Assembly: GCA_031272305.1 (NCBI GenBank)
Contig: JAISUA010000035.1
Location: 1 to 9,587 of the forward strand
Direction of reading: 5' to 3'
Length of the DNA: 9,587 nucleotides
Source: Clostridioides sp.
GTDB lineage: Bacteria > Bacillota > Clostridia > Peptostreptococcales > Peptostreptococcaceae
Below, piece after piece: positions 1 through 6,879 of the stretch. Made by a program: the position numbers and the translations under genes. The notes beneath the pieces were generated by a model that saw nothing but the letters and a program-made list of their open reading frames with translations, did no database searches and was not told where the DNA came from. Positions within the stretch are counted from its first letter, which is position 1; each line of letters opens with the position of its first letter.

Positions 1-2
1 TA

Positions 3-1277
3 AGTGTAATTATGACAATATCTATTTTGATAATAATTCCTGTGTCAATACTTCTTACAGGAACAATCATTAAGAGATCACAAAAGTATTTTTCAAAACA
101 ACAAGAATATCTAGGAAACGTAAATGGACACATTGAAGAAGCATTTAGTGGTCACAATATAATTTTGGCTTTCAATGGAGAAAAAGATAGTATAGAAAAA
201 TTCAACGAACTAAATGAAAAATTGTACAAAACATCGTGGAAGTCACAGTTTCTTTCAGGAATTATGATGCCACTTATGAATTTTGTAGGTAATTTAGGAT
301 ATGTTGTAGTGTCTATACTTGGAGGATATTTAGTAGTAAAAAATGCTATAGAAGTTGGAGATATTCAATCATTTATACAATATGTAAGAAACTTCACTCA
401 TCCAATGTCACAAGTAGCTCAAGTTGCTAATTTACTTCAATCAACTGTAGCAGCTTCAGAAAGAATATTTGAATTTCTAGAAGAAGATGAAGAAATAGAA
501 CCAGAAACAAATCCTGTAAAAGTGGAAACTTTAGAAGGAAATATAGAATTTAAGAATGTTAAATTTGGATATAATGATGACAAAGTAATTATCAATGACT
601 TCAATGCAAAAGTATCTCAAGGTCAAAAAATAGCAATAGTAGGTCCTACAGGTGCAGGTAAAACTACTATCATTAAGTTGTTGATGAGATTCTATGATAT
701 CAATCAAGGTGAAATCTCAGTTGATGGATATAACGTCAAAGATTTTGATAGAAGAGAACTTAGAAAAATTTTCGGAATGGTACTTCAAGATACTTGGCTA
801 TTCAATGGATCTATAATTGAGAATCTTAGATATGGAAAACTTACAGCCACAGACGAAGAAGTAGTAGAAGCTGCAAAATCTGCATATGCACATAATTTTA
901 TCAAGAGTTTGCCTGATGGATACAAAATGGAGCTAAATGAAGAAGCAGATAATATTTCTCAAGGTCAAAAACAACTTTTGACAATTGCTAGAGCTATACT
1001 TTCTGATCCTAAGATCTTGATTCTTGACGAAGCAACAAGTTCTGTAGATACAAGAACAGAAACACTAATACAAAAAGCTATGGACGAACTTATGAAAGGA
1101 AGAACAAGCTTTATAATAGCACATAGATTATCGACTATTAGAAATGCTGACTTAATTTTGGTTATGGATCATGGAGATATAGTCGAACAGGGAAATCATG
1201 AAGAACTTCTAGCAAAAGGTGGATTCTATAGTAACTTGTATAATTCACAGTTTGATAACGAAAAAGAAGTAGGATAA
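3..1277 (+). CDS. ABC exporter half-transporter (membrane domain plus ATPase), 5' end cut by window
   Basis: Partial gene. The reading frame is open back to base 3 through Ser-Val-Ile before the first ATG at 12, and that ATG falls in the middle of a membrane domain, so the true start lies upstream. About 425 residues remain of a family that usually has about 600. Counting from the ATG at 12, membrane segments lie near residues 3-20 and 85-107. The nucleotide-binding domain has Walker A GPTGAGKTT (211-219), Q-loop Gln259, signature ISQGQ (315-319), Walker B ILILDEATS (335-343, catalytic Glu340) and H-loop His371. All catalytic residues are intact, so this looks like the ATPase-competent half of a heterodimeric exporter of the TM287/TM288, LmrCD or YfiBC kind. 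The partner would be expected just upstream, outside the window. The family exports drugs, lipids or peptides and the substrate cannot be read from the sequence. The family call is secure. Confidence 0.93.
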   Translation, partial: SVIMTISILIIIPVSILLTGTIIKRSQKYFSKQQEYLGNVNGHIEEAFSGHNIILAFNGEKDSIEKFNELNEKLYKTSWKSQFLSGIMMPLMNFVGNLGYVVVSILGGYLVVKNAIEVGDIQSFIQYVRNFTHPMSQVAQVANLLQSTVAASERIFEFLEEDEEIEPETNPVKVETLEGNIEFKNVKFGYNDDKVIINDFNAKVSQGQKIAIVGPTGAGKTTIIKLLMRFYDINQGEISVDGYNVKDFDRRELRKIFGMVLQDTWLFNGSIIENLRYGKLTATDEEVVEAAKSAYAHNFIKSLPDGYKMELNEEADNISQGQKQLLTIARAILSDPKILILDEATSSVDTRTETLIQKAMDELMKGRTSFIIAHRLSTIRNADLILVMDHGDIVEQGNHEELLAKGGFYSNLYNSQFDNEKEVG

Positions 1278-1341
1278 AACTAACGATATAAAATTAATAA
1301 TTAAAAACAAGAAGTATATCACAAAAAAATATTTGGTTTCA

Positions 1342-1380
1342 AAAAACGTCCTTATTTTGTAATAGGGGCGTTTTTAATTT
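1342..1380 (+). terminator. Intrinsic terminator of the ABC exporter gene
   Basis: Bases 1342-1356 pair with 1361-1375 around a 4-nt loop. The core is CGTCC against GGGGCG (with G-U pairs) extended by A/T pairs, and the stem runs into a T-rich tail (1371-1380). It lies 64 bases after the stop at 1277, with no gene between, and ends the exporter transcript. Confidence 0.85.
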
Positions 1381-1453
1381 TCCATATACAAAATTTGATT
1401 TTAGGATGAAATATTAAATTTGCATTAAAATTCATACACATACTAAAAAAATA

Positions 1454-1462
1454 TGTTAAAAT
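1454..1462 (+). promoter_or_regulatory. Possible extended -10 promoter for the AI-2E gene
   Basis: TG-T-TAAAAT has the TGn extended -10 layout and lies between the upstream terminator and the gene. There is no good -35 at 17 bases (ATACAC at 1434-1439), and TTGCAT at 1420-1425 is too far away. A promoter is needed somewhere here because of the terminator at 1342, but the exact site is uncertain. The rest of 1381-1529 is featureless A/T-rich sequence. Confidence 0.4.
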
Positions 1463-1529
1463 ATATTAATAAATTATATTTATAATTAAAAAATGTATTT
1501 ATAATTTAAAAATTACAATAGATAAATTT

Positions 1530-1538
1530 AGGTGGTGA
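1530..1538 (+). promoter_or_regulatory. Ribosome binding site that decides the AI-2E gene start
   Basis: AGGTGGTGA differs from the ideal Shine-Dalgarno AGGAGGTGA by one base. It contains both in-frame GTG codons (1532 and 1535), which therefore cannot have this site as their SD. It sits 8 bases before the in-frame TTG at 1547, a normal spacing. This argues for a TTG start rather than the upstream GTGs. Confidence 0.7.
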
Positions 1539-1546
1539 AATTTGTT

Positions 1547-2716
1547 TTGAAGATAAATTGGAACAATAAATATACGACAATTTCTGTGTATGCTTTTTTA
1601 GTGACTGTAGCATGTATGATATTTTATCTTGAGTTTTCGAAGATACAATCTATAAATTATAGAGTAGGCGAAGTTGTATCTACACTGCAACCGTTTATAG
1701 TTGGTTTTTCATTTGCATATATATTCAATTTTATTTTAAAGTTTTATGAAAAATATCTTTTCGAAATAGATTCGCTAAAAGATGTAAAAAGCAAGGCAAG
1801 AAGAATAATAAGTATAGTTTTTACATATGCAACAGTTGCACTTATTGTTGTTATATTTGTAAAAATACTTTTTCCTCAACTTATGGCAAGCATCACAGGA
1901 CTTATCAATGATGTGCCTACTTATGTTAGAAGTACTACAAATTGGTTAGATGATTTACTAAAAAGTTTTGATATAAAAGAAGAGTATCTAAAATATGTAA
2001 ATACAGAATGGCAAAAATTCGTAGAAGTAATTATGTCTTTTGCAGAGGATCTTATTCCTAGAATAGGACTTCTACTTGCGAACGTTCTTTCTAGCATATG
2101 GAATATAGTTCTTGGAATAATTATTTCTGTATATCTTCTTATAGATAAAGAAAGATATATAGCACTTTGCAAGAAAATATTATTTGCAAGTTTCTCAGAA
2201 AAGCATTCTAAAAAAATCATAGAAATAATGCAAAGAACAAATGATACATTTGGAAAATTTATAAGTGGAAAAATAATAGATTCATTTATAATATGGATAC
2301 TGACATTTATAGTTTTAAGTATTGTGAAAATGCCTTATGCACTTTTGATTTCTGTGATAGTAGGAGTGACAAATATAATTCCATTCTTTGGACCGTTTAT
2401 GGGAGCAATTCCTTCTATAATAATCGTTATGTTTGTATCTCCAATAATGGCATTATGGCTAGCAGGTATTATACTTGTGATACAACAGTTGGATGGAAAT
2501 ATAATTGGACCAAAGATACTAGGAGATTCGATAGGAATATCTGCATTCTGGATATTATTTGCTATACTTGTAGCAGGTAAATTGTTTGGAATCATAGGAA
2601 TGGTAATAGGAGTTCCACTTTTTGCGATGGTGTACTCTCTGATAAAAGAATTTGTAGAATATAAATTGAAATTGAGAGGATTGCCAGAAGACACAGAAAG
2701 TTATATTGATATATAA
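1547..2716 (+). CDS. AI-2E family transporter (PF01594) membrane protein, TTG start
   Basis: Polytopic inner-membrane protein of 389 residues, the usual length for the AI-2E (formerly UPF0118) family. Hydrophobic segments flank a more polar stretch at about residues 112-170, as in the family. Family hallmarks near the C-terminus are NIIPFFGPFMGAIP (276-289), QQLDGNIIGPKILG (313-326) and GVPLF (355-359). Members have been tied to autoinducer-2 export, sodium/proton antiport or small-molecule efflux, and the substrate here cannot be inferred. The start was set at TTG 1547, giving MKINWNNKY, because a near-perfect SD lies at 1530-1538. The alternative GTG at 1532 would add five residues. The gene stands alone between two terminators and converges on typA, so it is probably monocistronic. 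Confidence 0.9.
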   Translation: MKINWNNKYTTISVYAFLVTVACMIFYLEFSKIQSINYRVGEVVSTLQPFIVGFSFAYIFNFILKFYEKYLFEIDSLKDVKSKARRIISIVFTYATVALIVVIFVKILFPQLMASITGLINDVPTYVRSTTNWLDDLLKSFDIKEEYLKYVNTEWQKFVEVIMSFAEDLIPRIGLLLANVLSSIWNIVLGIIISVYLLIDKERYIALCKKILFASFSEKHSKKIIEIMQRTNDTFGKFISGKIIDSFIIWILTFIVLSIVKMPYALLISVIVGVTNIIPFFGPFMGAIPSIIIVMFVSPIMALWLAGIILVIQQLDGNIIGPKILGDSIGISAFWILFAILVAGKLFGIIGMVIGVPLFAMVYSLIKEFVEYKLKLRGLPEDTESYIDI

Positions 2717-2846
2717 AAAAGAAATATAAGTTTACACAAAAATATTGACACTGTTTAGTTTTTATTATTTTATATTGTTCTAATTCAAAAATGAAAAAAG
2801 GTTCTATAATATTTTAGTTGGAGCTGTATAAAAAAATCTAAAAAAA

Positions 2847-2889
2847 GAAACGTTCTGTAGCATATTTATTACAGAACGTTTCGTTTTTT
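2847..2889. terminator. Bidirectional intrinsic terminator between AI-2E gene and typA
   Basis: A perfect 13-bp stem (2847-2859 with 2870-2882) has a 10-nt loop. On the + strand it is followed by G then T6 (2884-2889). On the - strand it is followed by T6 (2841-2846 read in reverse) and a second T run. It lies between two convergent stop codons (2716 and 2907) and serves both transcripts. Confidence 0.92.
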
Positions 2890-2906
2890 GATTAAATTTA
2901 TTTATT

Positions 2907-4727
2907 TTAGTTTGAGAATTTTCTATTGTATTTTACTCTGTCTTGTTCGTTCAATATTTTCTTTCTAAGTCTGATAGAATCAGGTGTTACTTCAACTAAT
3001 TCATCACCTTCGATAAATTCTAACGCTTCTTCAAGTGTAAATTTAATTGGTGGTGATAATTTGATAGCATCATCTGAACCAGATGCACGAACGTTACTCA
3101 TTTTTTTATTCTTGCAAGGATTTACAACCATATCTTCTTTTCTTGAGTTCATTCCGATAATCATACCTTCATAAACGTCAACGCCTGGATCAACAAACAT
3201 AGTAGCTCTGTCGCTAAGTGCATTTAAAGCGTAACCCATTGTTGTACCATTGCATTGAGAAACTAAAACACCATTGTTTCTTGAAGGAATTTCACCTTTG
3301 TGTTCTTGGAATTCTTCAAAAGATCTAACCATAGTACCTTCGCCATGAGTAGAGTTGATAAATTGACTTCTATAACCAAGTAATCCTCTTGTTGGAGCAA
3401 GGAATTCCATCTTTACGAAATCAGCATCAGGACACATAGAAACCATCATACCTTTTCTAAGGTTAAGTTCACTTATAACAGCACCAGAGTATTGATCTGG
3501 ACAACTTATTATAACCCTTTCAATAGGTTCCATTAATTTTGAATTTTCTCTACGCATAAGAACTTCTGGTTTTGATACCCCTATTTCATATCCTTCACGT
3601 CTCATATTTTCAAGAAGAATAGAAAGGTGAAGTTCACCACGACCAGATACTTTGTATCCATCAGTAGTATCTAGTGGTTCAACTTTTAGTCCAACATTGA
3701 CTTCAAGTTCTTTTTCTAATCTTTCTTTGATATGTCTTGTAGTTACAAGTTTTCCACTTTTTCCAACGAAAGGTGAATCATTGACCATAAAGTTCATTGA
3801 AAGAGTAGGTTCTTCAATTTTTATAGTTTCCATTGGAATAGGAGTGTCTAGGTTACAAACAGTATCACCTATTGAAATATGAGAAATACCTGCGATAACA
3901 GCTAAATCACCACTTTTTATTTCATCAGATTCAATTTGTTTAAGTCCTTCATAAACAGATACCTTTGAAATTTTACCTTTTTCAACACTTCCATCATGTT
4001 TACAAATAGAAACTTGTTGTCCATTTTTCAAAGTTCCTTTGTAAACTCTACCAATACCAAGTCTTCCGATATAATCATCATATGCAAGAGATGATACTTG
4101 GAATTGTAGGGGTTCTTCATCATAATCAGGATATGCATCTACTTGTTTTACTATAGTTTCAAATAAAGGTGATAAATCAGTACTTTCATCATCAAGTTCG
4201 AATTTTGCTATTCCTTGTTTTGCAATTCCGTAAATTATAGGGAATTCGCATTGTTCGTCAGTAGCATTTAGATCAACGAATAAGTCAAAAACTTCATTTA
4301 CAACTTCTTCGGCTCTTTGATCTTTTTTATCGATTTTATTTATGAAAAGTATAGGATTTAAACCTCTTTCAAGAGATTTTTGAAGAACGAATCTAGTTTG
4401 AGGCATAGGTCCTTCACTAGCATCTACTAGAAGAATAACTGTATCTACAGTCTTCATAATACGTTCAACTTCTGAAGAAAAATCACTATGTCCTGGAGTG
4501 TCAACAATATTTATCTTATAATCTTTATAATTTATCGCACAATTTTTAGAATAAATAGTGATACCTCTTTCTTGCTCGATGTCATCACTGTCCATTATAC
4601 AATCTCTTACTGTCTCATTTTCTCTGAAAACGCCACTTTGAGCTAGGAATGCATCTACAAGTGTAGATTTACCTGCATCGACATGGGCGATTACAGCTAT
4701 ATTTATTATTTTGTGTTTCAATGACAT
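2907..4727 (-). CDS. typA: Translational GTPase TypA/BipA
   Basis: Ribosome-binding GTPase of the EF-G/LepA superfamily, 606 residues, the normal TypA length. It acts in ribosome assembly and in translation under cold or other stress. The G domain has G1 AHVDAGKST (14-22), G2 RGIT (54-57), G3 DTPGH (76-80) and G4 NKID (130-133), followed by the TypA hallmark GPMPQTRFVL (106-115). The C-terminal TypA-specific domain is present: VNPCKNKKMSNVRASG (about 537-552) and LEFIEGDELVEVTP further on. The start ATG at 4727 has SD GAGGAGG (4738-4744) ten bases upstream. The G1 loop reads DAGKST where most TypA proteins have DHGKTT, but all nucleotide-contacting residues are kept. It is transcribed away from purB from its own promoter and ends at the shared terminator at 2847-2889. 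Tetracycline-resistance-type GTPases share the HVDAGK motif, but the C-terminal domain decides for TypA. Confidence 0.95.
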   Translation of the reverse strand: MSLKHKIINIAVIAHVDAGKSTLVDAFLAQSGVFRENETVRDCIMDSDDIEQERGITIYSKNCAINYKDYKINIVDTPGHSDFSSEVERIMKTVDTVILLVDASEGPMPQTRFVLQKSLERGLNPILFINKIDKKDQRAEEVVNEVFDLFVDLNATDEQCEFPIIYGIAKQGIAKFELDDESTDLSPLFETIVKQVDAYPDYDEEPLQFQVSSLAYDDYIGRLGIGRVYKGTLKNGQQVSICKHDGSVEKGKISKVSVYEGLKQIESDEIKSGDLAVIAGISHISIGDTVCNLDTPIPMETIKIEEPTLSMNFMVNDSPFVGKSGKLVTTRHIKERLEKELEVNVGLKVEPLDTTDGYKVSGRGELHLSILLENMRREGYEIGVSKPEVLMRRENSKLMEPIERVIISCPDQYSGAVISELNLRKGMMVSMCPDADFVKMEFLAPTRGLLGYRSQFINSTHGEGTMVRSFEEFQEHKGEIPSRNNGVLVSQCNGTTMGYALNALSDRATMFVDPGVDVYEGMIIGMNSRKEDMVVNPCKNKKMSNVRASGSDDAIKLSPPIKFTLEEALEFIEGDELVEVTPDSIRLRKKILNEQDRVKYNRKFSN

Positions 4728-4765
4728 TAAAAATCTGCCTCCTCGAATAAGTATACAACTGAAAT

Positions 4766-4794
4766 ATTATAACACATAAAACGATAAGATACAA
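4766..4794 (-). promoter_or_regulatory. typA promoter
   Basis: Read on the - strand: TTGTAT (4794-4789), 17 bases, then TATAAT (4771-4766), with TGT directly before the -10 (extended -10). The expected transcript start is near 4759, giving a 5' leader of about 30 bases that contains the SD. Confidence 0.75.
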
Positions 4795-4815
4795 CAAAAA
4801 GTTATAATTTGAAAG

Positions 4816-4872
4816 TCAGGTATAAATTGCAACATTAAATTGTCCACCTAAAATTTAATGTTGCAATTTATA
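4816..4872. repeat. Small hairpin repeat, intact copy (perfect 21-bp inverted repeat)
   Basis: TCAGGTATA (4816-4824) leads into a perfect inverted repeat: 4821-4841 against 4852-4872, 21 bp, around the 10-base centre GTCCACCTAA. Neither strand has a T run right after it, so it is not an ordinary terminator. It sits upstream of both the typA and the purB promoters. A second, internally deleted copy lies at 6722-6752 in the same orientation. This is a miniature dispersed element or a protein-binding operator; I recognise no named family. Confidence 0.75.
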
Positions 4873-4898
4873 AAAACTGAATAATAAATATAAAATAC

Positions 4899-4927
4899 TT
4901 GTTATAGTTCGTTTTTTTTTATATAAT
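4899..4927 (+). promoter_or_regulatory. Probable purB promoter
   Basis: TTGTTA (4899-4904), 17 bases, then TATAAT (4922-4927). The spacer contains an uninterrupted T9 run (4912-4920). Transcription would start near 4934 and give a leader of about 250 bases. A second TATAAT at 4965-4970 has no convincing -35 but could be an alternative. Confidence 0.55.
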
Positions 4928-4998
4928 AATAATTGAAAAGATAATTATATTAAAATACTTTAATTATAATATTGTAACTATGTTTATTTTTATTATGA

Positions 4999-5133
4999 GA
5001 AGCGTATATAAAGAAAAACGAAGTTTTTCACGCTTCGAACCAAGTAGGGAAGTTCGATTACGAAAATCAGAGATTTTCTATCTCACTTCTTTCAAGACTT
5101 ATCTCATTAGATTTTACTTAAGTGATGATAAGT
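4999..5133 (+). promoter_or_regulatory. Hairpin-rich 5' leader of purB, possible cis-regulatory RNA
   Basis: Four stems follow one another. (a) GAAGCGT (4999-5005) with ACGCTTC (5030-5036), enclosing GAAAAAC/GTTTTTC (5013-5019 with 5023-5029). (b) CGAAC (5036-5040) with GTTCG (5052-5056). (c) GAAAATC/GATTTTC (5062-5068 with 5072-5078, loop AGA). (d) ACTTATC (5097-5103) with GATAAGT (5127-5133), extended inward by TCA/TGA and TTA/TAA pairs around a one-base bulge. The SD GGAGG at 5175-5179 follows. No known riboswitch core (purine, PRPP, T-box) is visible. The region 4728-5184 holds no protein gene. Confidence 0.5.
5092..5119 (+). repeat. Direct repeat copy 1, upstream of purB
   Basis: TCAAGACTTAT (5092-5102), 7 bases, then GATTTTACTT (5110-5119). 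The same order, TCAAGACTTAT, 6 bases, GATTTTATTT, recurs just after purB at 6633-6659. In this copy the first block forms the left arm of leader stem (d). Confidence 0.5.
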
Positions 5134-5184
5134 TTTACTTATAATAAAAAAATATAATAAATAAAAAATATATCGGAGGTTTTT

Positions 5185-6630
5185 ATGCAAGATAATATGT
5201 ATTCGACTTATTCAAATCCACTTACAGAGAGATACTGTAGTAAAGAAATGAGTCATATTTTTTCACCACAATTCAAATTTTCTACTTGGAGAAAACTTTG
5301 GGTAGCTTTGGCAGAAGGAGAAAAAGAATTAGGTCTTAATATAACAGATGAACAATTAGAAGAATTAAAATCAAATATAAATAATATAAATTTTGAAGAC
5401 GCTAAGAAGATAGAAAAAGAAGTAAGACATGATGTTATGAGTCATGTAAAAGCCTATGGAATGCAGTGTCCAAAAGCAAAAGGAATAATCCATCTAGGAG
5501 CAACATCTGCATACGTTGGAGATAATACTGATGTTATTCAAATGGATACAGCACTTAAACTTATAAGAGTGAAACTTGTAAATTTAATAAACAACCTTAA
5601 AAATTTCGCATTAAAAAATAAAGATATAGCAACTCTAGGATTTACACATTTTCAAGCTGCACAACTTACAACTGTAGGAAAAAGAGCTTGTCTATGGACA
5701 CAAGATCTACTTATTGATTTAGAAGATTTAAATTTTAGAATAGAACATATGAAGCTAAGAGGTGTAAAAGGTACAACAGGAACACAAGCAAGTTTCTTGA
5801 GCCTTTTCGATGGAGACCATGATAAAGTAAAAGAACTTGATAAAAAAGTATGTTCAAAAATGGGATTTGGTGCTTCATACGCTGTAAGTGGACAAACTTA
5901 TACTAGAAAACTTGACTATCAAGTAGCAAGTATACTTTGTTCAATTGCTCAAAGTATGCACAAAATGACTAATGATATAAGACTTCTTCAACACCTTAAA
6001 GAACTTGAAGAACCATTTGAAAAAAGTCAAATAGGATCATCAGCAATGGCATACAAAAGAAATCCAATGAGAAGTGAAAGAATATCTTCTTTAAGTAAAT
6101 ATGTTATTACTGATTCACTTAGTCCAGCTTTTGTAGAAGCAACTCAATGGCTTGAAAGATCTCTTGACGATTCTGCAAACAAAAGACTTAGTATTCCTCA
6201 AAGTTTTATGGCAGTAGATGCAATACTTGAAATAGGAATAAACGTAACAGATGGACTTGTAGTTTATGAAAATATGATCAAAAAACATGTAAACGAAGAA
6301 CTTCCTTTTATGGCTACAGAAACAATTCTTATGGAAGCTGTAAAAAGAGGTGGAGATAGACAAGAACTTCATGAGATAATAAGAGAATATTCTATGAAAG
6401 CAGGATATAGAGTAAAACACGAAGGATTAGATAACAATCTTTTAGATATGATAATAGAAGATCCTTCATTTAGAATGAGTAAAGAAGAAATACTTGCTAT
6501 ACTAGATCCAAATAAATTTACAGGAAGAGCAAGTGAACAAGTAGTTGATTTTGTAGAAGAACAAATAAATCCTGCTTTAGCTCAATTTGAAGAAGAACTT
6601 GGAAAAGTAGATGTTGATTTAAGAGTGTAA
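5185..6630 (+). CDS. purB: Adenylosuccinate lyase
   Basis: Cytosolic enzyme of purine synthesis in the fumarase/aspartase superfamily. It removes fumarate from SAICAR to give AICAR and from adenylosuccinate to give AMP. The protein has 481 residues, matching the longer PurB type (about 475-480) rather than the 430-residue Bacillus type. Visible active-site motifs are RHD (81-83), HLGATSAYVGDNTD (103-116), THFQAAQ (154-160, His155 the expected general acid) and the signature loop GSSAMAYKRNP (284-294, with the catalytic serine of the mobile loop). It works as a homotetramer. The start ATG has GGAGG five bases upstream. It is preceded by a long structured leader and followed after 249 bases by glmU. 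prs two genes downstream makes the PRPP that feeds this pathway. Nothing is missing or truncated. Confidence 0.96.
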   Translation: MQDNMYSTYSNPLTERYCSKEMSHIFSPQFKFSTWRKLWVALAEGEKELGLNITDEQLEELKSNINNINFEDAKKIEKEVRHDVMSHVKAYGMQCPKAKGIIHLGATSAYVGDNTDVIQMDTALKLIRVKLVNLINNLKNFALKNKDIATLGFTHFQAAQLTTVGKRACLWTQDLLIDLEDLNFRIEHMKLRGVKGTTGTQASFLSLFDGDHDKVKELDKKVCSKMGFGASYAVSGQTYTRKLDYQVASILCSIAQSMHKMTNDIRLLQHLKELEEPFEKSQIGSSAMAYKRNPMRSERISSLSKYVITDSLSPAFVEATQWLERSLDDSANKRLSIPQSFMAVDAILEIGINVTDGLVVYENMIKKHVNEELPFMATETILMEAVKRGGDRQELHEIIREYSMKAGYRVKHEGLDNNLLDMIIEDPSFRMSKEEILAILDPNKFTGRASEQVVDFVEEQINPALAQFEEELGKVDVDLRV

Positions 6631-6632
6631 TA

Positions 6633-6659
6633 TCAAGACTTATTACCTTGATTTTATTT
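6633..6659 (+). repeat. Direct repeat copy 2, downstream of purB
   Basis: TCAAGACTTAT (6633-6643), 6 bases, then GATTTTATTT (6650-6659). This matches the block order at 5092-5119. It begins two bases after the purB stop and forms the left side of the compound hairpin at 6635-6677. Confidence 0.5.
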
Positions 6660-6677
6660 CAAGTTCTTATAAGTCTT
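6635..6677 (+). terminator. Compound hairpin after purB, possible weak terminator
   Basis: AAGACTTAT (6635-6643) pairs with ATAAGTCTT (6669-6677), 9 bp. Inside it CTTGA (6647-6651) pairs with TCAAG (6659-6663). It is followed only by ATTTCG, a poor U tail, so termination may be partial and purB may read through to glmU. Another short palindrome, AAGAAGACTTCTT, lies further on, near 6695-6707. Confidence 0.4.
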
Positions 6678-6721
6678 ATTTCGCACTTCTAAGCAAGAAG
6701 ACTTCTTCACGTTGGAAAATT

Positions 6722-6752
6722 TCAGGTATACAATTTAATTTTGCAATTTATA
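6722..6752. repeat. Small hairpin repeat, deleted copy
   Basis: TCAGGTATA (6722-6730) is followed by C and then 6732-6752, which matches the right arm of the intact element (4852-4872) in 20 of 21 bases. The left arm and centre are missing, so the hairpin cannot form. It is directly followed by a separate small hairpin, ACATTC (6752-6757) with GAATGT (6769-6774). Confidence 0.65.
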
Positions 6753-6798
6753 CATTCGAAAAGTTTTAGAATGTGAAGTGTACTTTTATACAAAAAAA

Positions 6799-6807
6799 TG
6801 ATATAGT
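6799..6807 (+). promoter_or_regulatory. Possible extended -10 promoter for glmU
   Basis: TG-A-TATAGT is an extended -10 with a poor -35 region (TGTACT at 6779-6784). TATAAT at 6829-6834 is an alternative, also without a good -35. Either would give a short glmU leader that includes the hairpin at 6836-6862. Confidence 0.35.
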
Positions 6808-6835
6808 AGTATGGGTTAGATTTTAAACTATAATT

Positions 6836-6862
6836 TAAGATTAATCTATTAGATTAATTTTA
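6836..6862 (+). promoter_or_regulatory. Hairpin directly before the glmU ribosome binding site
   Basis: TAAGATTAATC (6836-6846) pairs with GATTAATTTTA (6852-6862), 11 pairs including one G-U, with a 5-base loop. TTTGGGAG follows at once, so the stem abuts the SD (GGGAG, 6866-6870). It is A/T-rich and only moderately stable. Confidence 0.4.
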
Positions 6863-6879
6863 TTTGGGAGAGAGAGTAA

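Noticed and set aside
2293..2694. Long open frames overlapping the AI-2E gene on both strands (2293-2580 + and 2335-2694 -)
   Set aside because: They lie fully inside a well-supported membrane protein gene, have no SD and no recognisable family. They are shadows of low-complexity hydrophobic codons.
4821..4872. The 21-bp inverted repeat as a terminator for a transcript in either direction
   Set aside because: The stem is followed by AAAAACTG on the + strand and by GACTTTC on the - strand, so no U tail on either side. It also lies upstream of both genes.
5036..5056. CGAAC ... GTTCG inverted pair in the purB leader, resembling a PurR PurBox pair
   Set aside because: The spacing between the CGAA blocks is 13 bases rather than the 16-17 known for Bacillus, the flanks do not fit, and the site lies far downstream of the likely promoter. 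It is better explained as an RNA stem.
4999..5133. Purine (guanine/adenine) riboswitch upstream of purB
   Set aside because: The conserved junction sequences and the paired loops of the purine aptamer are absent.
6115..6420. 101-residue open frame opposite purB
   Set aside because: Antisense to a conserved enzyme, with biased Phe/Tyr/Ser/Cys composition typical of a reverse-strand shadow and no ribosome binding site.
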